From positions 1 through 55,804 of the forward strand of contig JAIBCG010000012.1 in NCBI GenBank assembly GCA_019694295.1: a stretch of DNA of 55,804 nt, in the 5' to 3' direction. The stretch is from Saprospiraceae bacterium. GTDB lineage: Bacteria; Bacteroidota; Bacteroidia; Chitinophagales; Saprospiraceae. This document shows positions 46,686 to 55,804 of this stretch, in pieces. Within the stretch, counting starts at the first letter, position 1; every line of letters begins with the position of its first letter. The notes below the pieces were generated by a model. That model made no database searches, was not told where the DNA came from, and saw only the letters and a list, made by a program, of their open reading frames with translations. The position numbers were made by a program, and so were the translations under genes.

Positions 46686-46690
46686 TTTTA

Positions 46691-46714
46691 TTAATGTTTC
46701 ACGTGAAACATTAA
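46691..46714. promoter_or_regulatory. parS-type ParB-binding palindrome
   Basis: The 16-mer TGTTTCACGTGAAACA at 46695-46710 equals the widely conserved chromosomal parS consensus (TGTTnCACGTGAAACA) and extends to a perfect 24-bp palindrome. It stands between genes, with no U-run that would suggest a terminator. ParB binds such sites to segregate the replication-origin region. Confidence 0.85.
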
Positions 46715-46798
46715 TAAGTAATTGATTTTTGAATAAGTACTAAAGCACCATTAACATTCCATTTTGATTTCTTGTTTACATTTAATTGAAAATTCGTG

Positions 46799-46806
46799 TA
46801 CCTTTG
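46799..46806 (+). promoter_or_regulatory. Bacteroidota -7 element (TACCTTTG) for typA
   Basis: TACCTTTG fits TAnnTTTG and ends 20 bp before the ATG at 46827. The following bases give TTTGCGCCCCTA, identical to the bamD promoter. The -33 region is weak (TTTAC around 46775). Confidence 0.55.
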
Positions 46807-46826
46807 CGCCCCTAATAAACAATTAA

Positions 46827-48638
46827 ATGCAGAATATAAGAAATGTTGCAATTATTGCCCACGTTGACCACGGCAAAACAACTCTGGTCGATAAAATGCT
46901 ATTAGCAGGCAAACTTTTTAAAGATCATGAAAAACCTGGTGAATTATTGCTGGATAACAATGACCTGGAGCGAGAAAGAGGAATTACCATCCTTGCAAAA
47001 AATGTAGCCGTACGCTATAAAGATTACAGAATAAATATAATAGATACACCCGGCCACAGCGACTTCGGCGGTGAAGTAGAGCGTGTACTCAATATGGCTG
47101 ATGGTGTTATATTATTGGTAGATGCCTTTGAAGGACCGATGCCTCAGACACGATTCGTACTCCAAAAAGCCATTGGCTTGGGACTCAAACCAATTGTAGT
47201 TATCAATAAAGTTGATAAAGAAAACTGTACACCCGACGAAGTACAAGAACAAGTATTCGACCTGATGTGTGCATTGGATGCTACCGAAGATCAACTTGAC
47301 TTCCCTACATTGTTTGGTTCAGCTAAGAACAATTGGCTGGCGGATGACTGGAGAAACCCAACCACAGATATCACCCAGCTGTTTGAGGCTATCGTAAAAT
47401 ACATTCCAGCACCTATTGTATCTGCCGGCACACCACAATTAATGATTACAAGTCTTGACTATTCAGCCTATATAGGTAGAATAGCTATCGGCAAACTTAC
47501 AAGAGGAACCTTGACTTCTGGTCAGAATGTTTCTCTGGTAAAAAGAGATTCGAGTATAACCAAAACAAAAATCAAAGAACTTTATTACTTCGACGGATTT
47601 GAGAAAATAAAAACCAACGAAATATTGGCTGGTGATATTTGTGCGATTGTCGGTCTTGAAGGTTTTGAAATCGGTGATACAGTTGCAGATTTTGAAAATC
47701 CGGAAGCACTTGCAACCATTGCGGTAGATGAACCAACTATGAGTATGTTGTTTACTATTAATGATTCACCTTTCTTTGGTAAGGAAGGTAAATTTGTTAC
47801 ATCTAGGCACATCAAAGAAAGACTTGAAAAAGAGCTAGAGAAAAATCTTGCTCTCCGTGTTGAAAAAACTGATTCGGCTGATTCCTTTATGGTGTACGGT
47901 AGAGGTGTACTTCACCTTTCTGTTTTGATAGAAACCATGCGTAGAGAAGGATATGAACTACAGATAGGACAGCCTCAGGTTATTTTTAAACAAATAGACG
48001 GACAAAAATGTGAGCCAATCGAAGAGCTAAGCATCGATGTCCCTGAAGAATTTTCCGGAAAAGCTATCGAACTCGCAACTCAGAGAAAAGCTGAAATGAA
48101 ACAAATGGAACCTAAAGGCGACAGGATGTTACTTAGCTTCCACATTCCTTCTCGTGGTATTATCGGGTTAAGATCAAATCTTCTCACCGCTACTGCCGGG
48201 GAGGCAATTATGGCACATCGTTATATTGAGTATCAGCCATATAAAGGAGACATCACAACACGTATCAATGGTTCTTTGATTTGTATGGAAACAGGCCAGG
48301 CTATACCATATTCATTGAATAATCTGAAAGACAGAGGTCGTTTCTTCATTGAATCTAATTCGGATGTGTACGAAGGCCAGGTTATTGGTGAAAATAATAG
48401 ATCCGGTGACTTGGTCGTCAATATTACCAAAACAAAGAAACTTACCAACATGAGAGCCTCCGGTTCTGATGATAAAGTAAAATTACCTCCACCACTCATT
48501 TTTTCACTTGAAGAAGCATTAGAGTACATACAGGCTGATGAATTTGTAGAAGTTACTCCACATTCAATAAGGCTTAGAAAAATTTACCTGAAAGAACACG
48601 AAAGAAAGAAGGCAGGTAAAGTTGTTGAAACAGTTTAA
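46827..48638 (+). CDS. typA: Ribosome-associated GTPase TypA/BipA
   Basis: The 603-residue protein has the full TypA length. The GTPase domain has G1 AHVDHGKTT (residues 11-19), the switch segment [12 protein letters not shown]3 [12 protein letters not shown] and G4 NKVDKE. Domains II-V follow, with the family-specific C-terminal parts [20 protein letters not shown] and [20 protein letters not shown]. TypA binds 70S ribosomes and supports ribosome assembly and translation under stress or cold. It has its own promoter and a strong terminator. Confidence 0.97.
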   Translation: MQNIRNVAIIAHVDHGKTTLVDKMLLAGKLFKDHEKPGELLLDNNDLERERGITILAKNVAVRYKDYRINIIDTPGHSDFGGEVERVLNMADGVILLVDAFEGPMPQTRFVLQKAIGLGLKPIVVINKVDKENCTPDEVQEQVFDLMCALDATEDQLDFPTLFGSAKNNWLADDWRNPTTDITQLFEAIVKYIPAPIVSAGTPQLMITSLDYSAYIGRIAIGKLTRGTLTSGQNVSLVKRDSSITKTKIKELYYFDGFEKIKTNEILAGDICAIVGLEGFEIGDTVADFENPEALATIAVDEPTMSMLFTINDSPFFGKEGKFVTSRHIKERLEKELEKNLALRVEKTDSADSFMVYGRGVLHLSVLIETMRREGYELQIGQPQVIFKQIDGQKCEPIEELSIDVPEEFSGKAIELATQRKAEMKQMEPKGDRMLLSFHIPSRGIIGLRSNLLTATAGEAIMAHRYIEYQPYKGDITTRINGSLICMETGQAIPYSLNNLKDRGRFFIESNSDVYEGQVIGENNRSGDLVVNITKTKKLTNMRASGSDDKVKLPPPLIFSLEEALEYIQADEFVEVTPHSIRLRKIYLKEHERKKAGKVVETV

Positions 48639-48963
48639 ATAAGTAAAAGGTGTCATGTGAAAATTTGACACCTTTTTTGTTTTTCAGATCAAAGTTTATC
48701 ATTATTCAATAGTATGACCTTTTGGTAATTCTTGTCTTAATATCTGATTTGCACATGGAAAAATACTGAGTGTGACTTTAATACACAGAATGAAGTTGCA
48801 AAATATTTGGTAAAAAAAACAATATATTTCCAAAATAATATTTTAATTCTTTGACGAACGCTTGAAAGTCATCTAAAATATTGCATTTAACGAGCGAAAA
48901 AATTAACATTTTGTTAAGAGTAATTTTAACTTTATCAATTTAGTGTTAAAATTTTTGCTCAGT
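48639..48963. other. Intergenic region behind typA
   Basis: Apart from the typA terminator at its left end, this AT-rich stretch holds no open frame or clear promoter that I can identify. The promoter of the following giant gene must lie here. Confidence 0.5.
48645..48678 (+). terminator. Rho-independent terminator of typA
   Basis: AAAAGGTGTCA (48645-48655) and TGACACCTTTT (48666-48676) form a perfect 11-bp stem with a 10-nt loop, followed by a T-rich tract. It begins 7 bp after the typA stop. Confidence 0.9.
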
Positions 48964-51900
48964 ATGAAGAAAATATACATTTGCCTAATCCTTCTTTTGT
49001 TTGCATCAGAAGCTTTTTCCCAAACATATCCACCATGTACTAATGGCTCACAATTAGTATGTAAATGTAATACAGCCCCATTATTATGCACCATCGATGA
49101 ACTGGATGGGTATGTTCTGACGATGAATAACTACCAACACCCGGGTGACGCACCTACGCCTCTATGTCCTGGTTCAAATACAGTCCCAAACAACCCGACA
49201 TGGTTTGCATTCAAAGCATGGTGTACTGACCTGACACTGAACTGTACACTTACTAATTGTACTGGTAAAGGAGGTTCAAATGGTGTACAAATAGCCATTT
49301 ATAACCAATGTGGCTCTAATGATGCCGTTGCCTGTAATGTCAATGATTGTGGAAATACAAATGATAAAACATTATCCATGTCTGGCCTGCAAATTGGTAA
49401 AACCTACTATTTTATGATAGATGGATGCGCAGGCTCTTATTGCACTGTTACCATCGACATCATTGGTACCTGTGGTTCTGAAACCATTGAGGACTGGAAA
49501 GGACCCATCATGGGAGAAACAGAAATATGCGCACCAAAAACTGAAACCTATACTGTAGATAAATTGGATGGCGCTACACATTATATTTGGTATCTTGATG
49601 GTGCGGTAGTAAAAAATAGTACATCAAATTCATTTACAAAAAACTGGACAACTGCCGGTACTTACACCTTGTGCGTAGATGCGTATAATGATCCTTGCAT
49701 TCCTGTAACCAATCCTCCTGCACAAAATTGTATAACAATTGTAGTCAACTCGGCCAATGCCGGTACCATCACAGCTGCACCGACACCATTGTGCCCAGAT
49801 GCACCTGTTACGTACAATGTCACAGGATATGAGACCAACCCCAATAATACTGAAGTTGTTTTTGTAACAAATGCAGCAGGTGAAATTCTGGAAATTTTTC
49901 CTGGTGTTACTGGTACATGGACATCTTCAGAATGTGGAACATTCACCTTTTATTCATATAATTATGTTACAGGCAGTAATGCCTATGTACCTGTAGTAGG
50001 AGGTAATGTAAGTTCAATAGACTGTACTGCTAACTGTTGCGATCTCAAAAGTAAATCTGTAACATTCCAGGATACGCAAAAACCAGTACTTCAAAATAAA
50101 CCTCCAAATCAGACTTTGAGCTGCTATGACTTACTACAGCCTATGCAGGCATTGAATTATACAGATAATTGTATCCCTAACGGTTCGGTTCCAGGTGAAG
50201 AGACTGGTAGTGCCGACTTGTGTTCTGGTGGTACCATTACCCGCACCTGGACAATTGAAGATAATTGTGGCAATAAAGATTCACACACTCAGACCATAAC
50301 CATCAATGCTGTACCAGCACCAACATGGAAATCAACTTTGCCTCAAAATCAGACACTTACATGCAGCCAAATACCAACTACTCACCCAAACCTTGACTAC
50401 GAAAATACAGGAATGGGTGCCTGTCTGGTGAGCGGAACCGTAGCGCCTGTTGTTACTGGTAGTGCCGATTTGTGCGGTGGTACCATCACTCGTACCTGGA
50501 CATTTACGGATAACTGCAACCACACGATTAATCATGAACAGGTTTTGACAGTGACCCCGGTACCTGAGGCGAGCTTTCAGAATCCACCGGCAAATATGAC
50601 TATTACATGTGACCAAATACCAACGTCTCATCCCTCACTTACATACACCAACGGTCTGAGTGGTGCCTGTGGCATTAGTGGTACATCAATACCTACTGTC
50701 ACAGGTAGTGCTGATCTGTGTGGTGGTACAATAACTCGCACATGGACATTCACAGATGCTTGCGGACGTACAAAAACACATGAGCAGGTTTTGACAGTAA
50801 CTCCTGTACCTCAGGCGAGTTTTCAGAATCCACCGGCAAATCTTAATGTTGATTGTTCGCAAATACCTACTACTCATCCGGATCTGAGTTATTCAAACGG
50901 GCAAACAGGAGCCTGTGGCATATCAGGTAGTGTGTCTCCTGTAGTCACAGGTAGTGCCGATCTTTGTGGAGGTACTATTACCCGTACATGGACATTCACA
51001 GATGCTTGTAATAGAACCATTACACACGTTCAAACCATTACTGCTACTCCGGTACCAGCAGCTGCCTTCCAGAATGCACCATCGAGCCAGACAGTAGATT
51101 GTGCCCAGATACCAACCGGAGCATCAGACTTAAGCTATACTAATGGTCTGAGTGGCGCCTGTGGTATCAACGGAAGTGTACCAGCAGTTCAAAGCGGTAA
51201 TGCAGATCTGTGCGGTGGAACCATTACCTATACCTGGAATTTTACAGACGCTTGCAACCGTACCATTACACATGTTCAAACATTTACAGCTAATCCTGTA
51301 CCTGTAGCCACATTTCAGAATGCACCATCGAGCCAGACAGTAGATTGCGCCCAGATACCAACCGGAGCAGCTGATTTGACATATACCAACGGTCTGAGTG
51401 GCGCTTGTGGTATCAATGGAAGCGTACCGGCAGTTCAAAGTGGCAATGCAGATCTGTGCGGTGGAACCATTACCTATACCTGGAATTTTACAGATGCCTG
51501 CAACCGTAGCATTAGCTGGGTTCAGACTTATAATGTCAACCCTGTACCGGTAGCTTCTTTCCAGAATGCACCTTCAAGTCAGACAGTAGAATGCGAACAA
51601 ATACCGACGAGTGCTCCTGCACTAACATATACCAACGGTCTAAATGGTGCATGTGGTATCAATGGTTCGGTTTCACCGGTTGAATCAGGTTTTGCTAACC
51701 TTTGCGGTGGCACAAAGACCTATACCTGGAATTTCACAGATGCTTGTAATCGCACTATTAACTGGGTACAGAATTATACAGTCAATGCAGTACCGGTAGC
51801 TACTTTCCAGAATCCGCCCGGAGATAAGACTGTCAATTGTAGTGAAATACCGGTATCAGTACCTGACTTGAACTATACCAATAACAGAACAGGACTATGT

Positions 51901-54900
51901 GCCATAACAGGAACAGTACCAGCCGTCAAATCAGGTAATTCTGATCTGTGCGGAGGTACAACTACCTATACCTGGACATATACGGACGCCTGCTTCAGGA
52001 CTATAAGTCATGCGCAGAATTATACTGCCACACCAGTTCCGGTTGCTGTTTTCCAGAATCCACCGGGAGATCAGGTAGTGGATTGTGAAAATATACCAGC
52101 TTCGGCTCCAAGTTTGTCATTCAGCAATGGACTTTCGGGCGCCTGTGGGATAAATGGCTCTGTACCAGCCACTTTGATTGGTAGCCCGAGTGTTTGTGGA
52201 GGGACGTTTGGCTACAACTGGACATATACGGACGCCTGCTTCAGGACCATATCGCATACACAGAATGTTACCGTCAATGCTACTCCGGTAGCAGCATTCA
52301 TTAATCCACCAGCTGACTTGGCCAAGAATTGTAAGGATATTGTCCTAAATGCACCGCCACTTAATTATACAAACAACAAAACAGGAAATTGTGCCATAAC
52401 AGGTTCGGTTCAAGCAGTAATAGTTAGTAATTATACCGAATGCGGCGGTACCGTAGAATATCTTTGGGAATATACGGATGCCTGCTTCCGTACTATATCT
52501 CATACGCAAACTACCGTTGTAGAACCCGCACCTGCTGCCACCTTCGCACAGCCACCACCTGATGTAACAGTTCAGTGTACAGCTGTACCAAATCTTGATG
52601 TTCCATTGAATTATTCTAATAAAGACCTTGGTGTATGTGCTATATCCGGAAATGTTTACCCTACTGTTATTGGCGCCCATGATTTCTGTGGTGGAGATTA
52701 TACCCAAGTGTGGGAATTTACAGATAACTGTGGTAGAACAATTACTGCACAAAGAAAGCTTGTAGTATTACCTGCTCCATTGCCTACATTTACTAACCCA
52801 CCAGCTAATATTACCATTACATGTGACCAAGCTGAGCAGATTGACCAGCAAATGTTATTGTCTTATAATAACAACCTGACAGGCGACTGTCAGAATTACG
52901 GAGATATAGAAGCCATTACTACTGGATCTTATGATCCATGTGGGGGTAATCTCCAGCGTACCTGGAACCTTAACACATGCGGAACATTGATAACACATAC
53001 CCAAAACATAAAAATTTTACCGGCACCAGATGCAACATTCTTCGATCCACCGGCTGATATTACGCTTGATTGCGGTGAGCCATTCCCGCCTGCCGATGAT
53101 TTGTATTATACCAATAATAAATTTGACCAATGTGATATAAGTGGGTTTGTATCAGCAGACCAATACCTTGACAATGGCGTAATGACATATACATGGGAAT
53201 TCGTTAATCCATGTTCGAATAAAAAAATTACTAAAGTACAAAAGATTTATGGTAAGCTGGTGCCGGATATTTTCCTTGATCCTGCTCAAGCTGATATTTG
53301 CCTCGGCTCATCATTTAATCTGGCTAGTATTCAGGTAACGGATAACAATAATTCTAATCCTTCGATAAGCTACCATTCGGGTACACCTGCTACAGCTGCC
53401 AACAAACTTTCATCAACTGTCGTAAGTCCATCAGTAACCACCACATATTATGTACTGGCCACAAATACTATCTGCACGGATGAGGCACCATTTACTATTA
53501 CGGTCAACACTCCTCTCAAAGCAGGTGGTGATGGTCAGGGCACAGTGTGTTTCGGTGCTAACAATGTCAATTTGTTCAGTTATCTGGTCGGTATGTATGA
53601 TGCAGGTGGTGTTTGGAAGAATAAAGGCTCAGGCAATATCAACCTGTTTGACCCTACCAAGGTTAGCTTTAATAATGCTGTCTCTGGTACTTATGGTTTT
53701 TACTATATAGTACCCAAAGTCGGAGCTTGCCCTGCAGACACAGCTACAGTAAACATCACGGTGCAGCCCGATATTACTATAAATATTGAATCAGTAAGCT
53801 GTACGCCAGACCTTGATTTCTACAATGTAGTAATCACTGCCTCAGGTTATACCATCACAGCATCATCAGGAACAGTTACGAATATAGGGTCTAATCAGTA
53901 CAATATTGGTCCGGTGTCAGTTAGTAACAATCTGACTATTACAGCTACAGAGGTATCTACCGGCTGTACAAAAGATTTTCAGATCAATGCACCAAACTGT
54001 AATTGTCCGACCGTACTACCTCCTGTAAGTGGCGGCAATAAAAAGATTTGTTTTGGAGAAGCAATACCAACATTGACAGTAACAGTAGGAACAGATGAAA
54101 CTGCGGACTGGTATGACAGCCCTACCGGAGGCACATTGCTGGCAGCTGGTACACTTCAATATACGCCATCCATTTCAGCACCGGGTTTATACAAATTTTA
54201 TGTAGAAGCTAAAAGTACCCTTTTCCCAGATTGTAAGAGCAATGTCCGTACACTTATTACCATCGAAATTATAGCAAACCCTACCGGGAATAATGCTTCT
54301 CTTTATGCTTGTGATGAAGATAGTCAGGGTCATGCTCAGTTTACACTTACAGATGCCATTGCACAGATAAATCCAAACCCGAGCCTTACTTATGCATTCT
54401 ACGCAACACCCGCAGATGCTAATACAGAAACCAACGCTCTTCCTATAAATTATACCAACACTTCTACACCGACCCAAACCATTTATGTTGTATTAAAAAA
54501 TCAGGATGGATGTAAAACTTTGGTGACGCTAACGCTAAATATTTATCCAAAAATCGTACTTACCCTAACACCAAAACCTGAAACCTGCGCAGGCTCAAAG
54601 GATGCTACCATTACTGTGAGCAAAACTGGCGGATCGGGTGTAGTAGAGTATAGTATTGATAATATAACATGGACAGGAAATAACGTTTTCACAGGTTTGT
54701 CGCAGGGCAGTTATACAATCTATGGCCGTGATGATAAAGCTTGTGTCTTCAGCAATACAGTAGTTATACCTGAGGGTTTGATATTAAATATAATAAACTT
54801 CAATATCGTGTGTAATAATGCCGGTACGGATACCGATGCCAGTGATGATTATTACGTCGTTACTTTTAATATTGGAAATAATAAAGCAAATGTCGGTACC

Positions 54901-55804
54901 TATACCTTGAAAGACGGAGCTACTGTATTGGGCACCTTTAGTTATGGTGTTTCAAAGTCAGTCAATATACCGGCCAAATCACAGTCTCTGACACTGACAT
55001 TCGAAGATGTAGCTGCCGGATGTTCTGTTACTCAGAATATTGGTCCGCTCACACCGTGCTCTACCAATTGTGAGATTACGGTCACTACATTTACCAAAGT
55101 GTGTAATGATGCCGGTACTAATACCGATCCGGTTGATGATTATTACACAATAACCATCAATGCAACAGCAGCCAACGGAAGTGCCAGCAATACTTTTAAA
55201 GTGATAGTGGGTGGCAATGTTGTAGCAACATTCACCTATGGTGTTGGGGGCACCATTACACTTCTTGCTGACGGCAGCAATCCTACCATTACACTTGTGG
55301 ACAGTGATGATAATCAATGCCAGAATATTCAAAATCCGGGTAACCTTACCCCTTGTTCGAACACCTGCGTTATCAATGCTGTAATCGAAAATGTGAATTG
55401 TGACAACAAAGGAACTACCAATGACTCTAGTGATGATACCTATACCTTTGATATCATAGTCAATGGAGTGAATACATCAACGGGCTGGTATGTTAGTGGC
55501 ACACCTGCTAATGTTTACTCTTATACTGCCAGTACGATGTTTGGGCCTTATCTCATAAGCGGAGGTAGTAAAACATTCGAACTCGTAGATAAAGATGACG
55601 CCACTTGTAAAGTTCTGATCAACATTCCGGCACCACCACCATGTTCCGACCCATGTATTATAGAATATACCAATCTGGTAGTTGGTACTTGCAATGATAA
55701 TAATACTGGCAATACCGGTACGGATGATACCTTCGATGTATCTTTTATGGTCAATTCTGTAAATGGTACTGTTACGCAATATAATGTAAGTTGGAATGGT
55801 AATA
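48964..55804 (+). CDS. Giant secreted repeat protein (HYR-like/Ig-like modules), 3' end beyond the window
   Basis: An ATG at 48964 opens a frame that stays open for about 2,280 codons to the window edge. A signal peptide ends near residue 20 (ASEAFSQ). An N-terminal region of about 370 residues is followed by HYR-like opening modules, about eleven tandem 82-residue modules (residues about 455-1360) with LCGGTITRTWTFTDAC cores, further Ig-like modules, a SprB-type repeat near 54.6 kb (CAGSKDATITVSKTGGSG) and at least four ~95-residue modules with a CNDAGTNTDPVDDYY motif. The high Cys and Thr content fits a surface adhesin. A T9SS sorting domain is expected but not visible. No function can be proven. 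Confidence 0.88.
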   Translation, partial: MKKIYICLILLLFASEAFSQTYPPCTNGSQLVCKCNTAPLLCTIDELDGYVLTMNNYQHPGDAPTPLCPGSNTVPNNPTWFAFKAWCTDLTLNCTLTNCTGKGGSNGVQIAIYNQCGSNDAVACNVNDCGNTNDKTLSMSGLQIGKTYYFMIDGCAGSYCTVTIDIIGTCGSETIEDWKGPIMGETEICAPKTETYTVDKLDGATHYIWYLDGAVVKNSTSNSFTKNWTTAGTYTLCVDAYNDPCIPVTNPPAQNCITIVVNSANAGTITAAPTPLCPDAPVTYNVTGYETNPNNTEVVFVTNAAGEILEIFPGVTGTWTSSECGTFTFYSYNYVTGSNAYVPVVGGNVSSIDCTANCCDLKSKSVTFQDTQKPVLQNKPPNQTLSCYDLLQPMQALNYTDNCIPNGSVPGEETGSADLCSGGTITRTWTIEDNCGNKDSHTQTITINAVPAPTWKSTLPQNQTLTCSQIPTTHPNLDYENTGMGACLVSGTVAPVVTGSADLCGGTITRTWTFTDNCNHTINHEQVLTVTPVPEASFQNPPANMTITCDQIPTSHPSLTYTNGLSGACGISGTSIPTVTGSADLCGGTITRTWTFTDACGRTKTHEQVLTVTPVPQASFQNPPANLNVDCSQIPTTHPDLSYSNGQTGACGISGSVSPVVTGSADLCGGTITRTWTFTDACNRTITHVQTITATPVPAAAFQNAPSSQTVDCAQIPTGASDLSYTNGLSGACGINGSVPAVQSGNADLCGGTITYTWNFTDACNRTITHVQTFTANPVPVATFQNAPSSQTVDCAQIPTGAADLTYTNGLSGACGINGSVPAVQSGNADLCGGTITYTWNFTDACNRSISWVQTYNVNPVPVASFQNAPSSQTVECEQIPTSAPALTYTNGLNGACGINGSVSPVESGFANLCGGTKTYTWNFTDACNRTINWVQNYTVNAVPVATFQNPPGDKTVNCSEIPVSVPDLNYTNNRTGLCAITGTVPAVKSGNSDLCGGTTTYTWTYTDACFRTISHAQNYTATPVPVAVFQNPPGDQVVDCENIPASAPSLSFSNGLSGACGINGSVPATLIGSPSVCGGTFGYNWTYTDACFRTISHTQNVTVNATPVAAFINPPADLAKNCKDIVLNAPPLNYTNNKTGNCAITGSVQAVIVSNYTECGGTVEYLWEYTDACFRTISHTQTTVVEPAPAATFAQPPPDVTVQCTAVPNLDVPLNYSNKDLGVCAISGNVYPTVIGAHDFCGGDYTQVWEFTDNCGRTITAQRKLVVLPAPLPTFTNPPANITITCDQAEQIDQQMLLSYNNNLTGDCQNYGDIEAITTGSYDPCGGNLQRTWNLNTCGTLITHTQNIKILPAPDATFFDPPADITLDCGEPFPPADDLYYTNNKFDQCDISGFVSADQYLDNGVMTYTWEFVNPCSNKKITKVQKIYGKLVPDIFLDPAQADICLGSSFNLASIQVTDNNNSNPSISYHSGTPATAANKLSSTVVSPSVTTTYYVLATNTICTDEAPFTITVNTPLKAGGDGQGTVCFGANNVNLFSYLVGMYDAGGVWKNKGSGNINLFDPTKVSFNNAVSGTYGFYYIVPKVGACPADTATVNITVQPDITINIESVSCTPDLDFYNVVITASGYTITASSGTVTNIGSNQYNIGPVSVSNNLTITATEVSTGCTKDFQINAPNCNCPTVLPPVSGGNKKICFGEAIPTLTVTVGTDETADWYDSPTGGTLLAAGTLQYTPSISAPGLYKFYVEAKSTLFPDCKSNVRTLITIEIIANPTGNNASLYACDEDSQGHAQFTLTDAIAQINPNPSLTYAFYATPADANTETNALPINYTNTSTPTQTIYVVLKNQDGCKTLVTLTLNIYPKIVLTLTPKPETCAGSKDATITVSKTGGSGVVEYSIDNITWTGNNVFTGLSQGSYTIYGRDDKACVFSNTVVIPEGLILNIINFNIVCNNAGTDTDASDDYYVVTFNIGNNKANVGTYTLKDGATVLGTFSYGVSKSVNIPAKSQSLTLTFEDVAAGCSVTQNIGPLTPCSTNCEITVTTFTKVCNDAGTNTDPVDDYYTITINATAANGSASNTFKVIVGGNVVATFTYGVGGTITLLADGSNPTITLVDSDDNQCQNIQNPGNLTPCSNTCVINAVIENVNCDNKGTTNDSSDDTYTFDIIVNGVNTSTGWYVSGTPANVYSYTASTMFGPYLISGGSKTFELVDKDDATCKVLINIPAPPPCSDPCIIEYTNLVVGTCNDNNTGNTGTDDTFDVSFMVNSVNGTVTQYNVSWNGN
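50333..53040 (+). repeat. Tandem 246-nt (82-residue) module array
   Basis: Using the FQNPP/FQNAP segment as register, unit starts fall at about 50333, 50579, 50825, 51071, 51317, 51563, 51809, 52055, 52301, 52547 and 52793, each exactly 246 nt apart; the next step is 249. Units near 51.07-51.56 kb are nearly identical in DNA, while outer units have diverged. Each unit has paired cysteines and an LCGGT...TWxFTDAC core. Confidence 0.85.
54780..55804 (+). repeat. Tandem ~95-residue aspartate-rich modules at the right edge
   Basis: At least four units share a Cys followed by NxGTxTDxxDDxY: CNNAGTDTDASDDYY, CNDAGTNTDPVDDYY, CDNKGTTNDSSDDTY and CNDNNTGNTGTDDTF. Each module ends near an LTPCS or PPPCS segment. 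The acidic motif looks like a possible calcium site. The array continues beyond the window. Confidence 0.7.

Noticed and set aside
46691..46714. Palindrome as a transcription terminator for the upstream hydrolase
   Set aside because: No U-rich tract follows, and the core matches parS exactly.
50333..53040. Repeat array as a CRISPR or satellite
   Set aside because: The 246-nt units are in frame with one continuous protein, have no spacers, and vary mostly as coding repeats do.
49372..55779. Minus-strand frames opposite the giant repeat protein
   Set aside because: They recur with the 246-nt repeat and have Cys/Ser-rich, motif-free translations, as expected of antisense shadows.
1..55804. tRNA, rRNA, transposase or phage genes
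   Set aside because: Reading the gaps and the translations, I found no TpsiC-type arms, transposase motifs, terminal inverted repeats or phage proteins.

Overview
The window reads as a low-GC chromosomal segment of a Bacteroidota bacterium, most likely from the Saprospiria/Chitinophagia side of the phylum. This rests on several things: type IX secretion (T9SS) cargo with type A and type B (gliding-motility) C-terminal sorting domains; a PorD-like (DUF4835) protein beside BamD and a Bacteroidota-type RNA polymerase omega subunit; DUF4175; the Bacteroidota TAnnTTTG promoter element; and a mevalonate pathway for isoprenoids. Species-level placement cannot be made from the sequence alone. There are no rRNA or tRNA genes, insertion sequences, phage genes or CRISPR arrays that I can see.

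Layout. 1-8.9 kb (minus strand): the 5' part of ybeY overlaps an RsbW-like anti-sigma kinase, then come a 1,115-residue DUF4175 coiled-coil membrane protein, an M1 aminopeptidase lipoprotein, a GT9 glycosyltransferase and dapD. 9.1-13.1 kb: a large secreted reprolysin-type metallopeptidase. 13.1-20.3 kb: a PAP2-like membrane protein, a PD40/OmpA protein, an MscS channel, an M48 lipoprotein, a PagL-like deacylase and a histidine ammonia-lyase. 20.4-24.5 kb (plus): a mevalonate operon with type 2 IPP isomerase, HMG-CoA reductase, a GYDIA-type GHMP kinase whose start appears to be ATC, and a ferredoxin reductase; nfuA follows from its own promoter. 25.2-31.8 kb (minus): a T9SS type B repeat protein and mfd.

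31.9-38.1 kb is a zone of gene decay. A small gene is interrupted by one in-frame UAA. A roughly 1,500-residue Asp-box/PKD/LamG T9SS protein carries two frameshifts and three in-frame stops. An intact mevalonate kinase lies between them. 38.2-41.5 kb holds the tight bamD-rpoZ-coaBC-porD group, linking outer-membrane assembly, transcription, CoA synthesis and type IX secretion. 41.6-44.3 kb has a small membrane protein, a hydrolase, and a minus-strand SRAP-dtd-mazG set. The SRAP protein has lost three of the four known active-site residues.

44.3-48.7 kb is an AT-rich divergent intergenic region with DnaA-box-like 9-mers, then ctaA (heme A synthase), an alpha/beta hydrolase, a perfect parS-type palindrome and typA with a clear terminator. 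The parS site suggests an origin-proximal position. 48.96 kb to the right edge is one open, unfinished gene for a giant secreted repeat protein (at least 2,280 residues) containing about a dozen tandem modules with an exact 246-nt period.

The most notable observations are the parS site with a possible nearby origin, the multiply broken T9SS pseudogene, the non-canonical start of the GHMP kinase, the SRAP protein with a substituted active site, and the strictly periodic repeat array.
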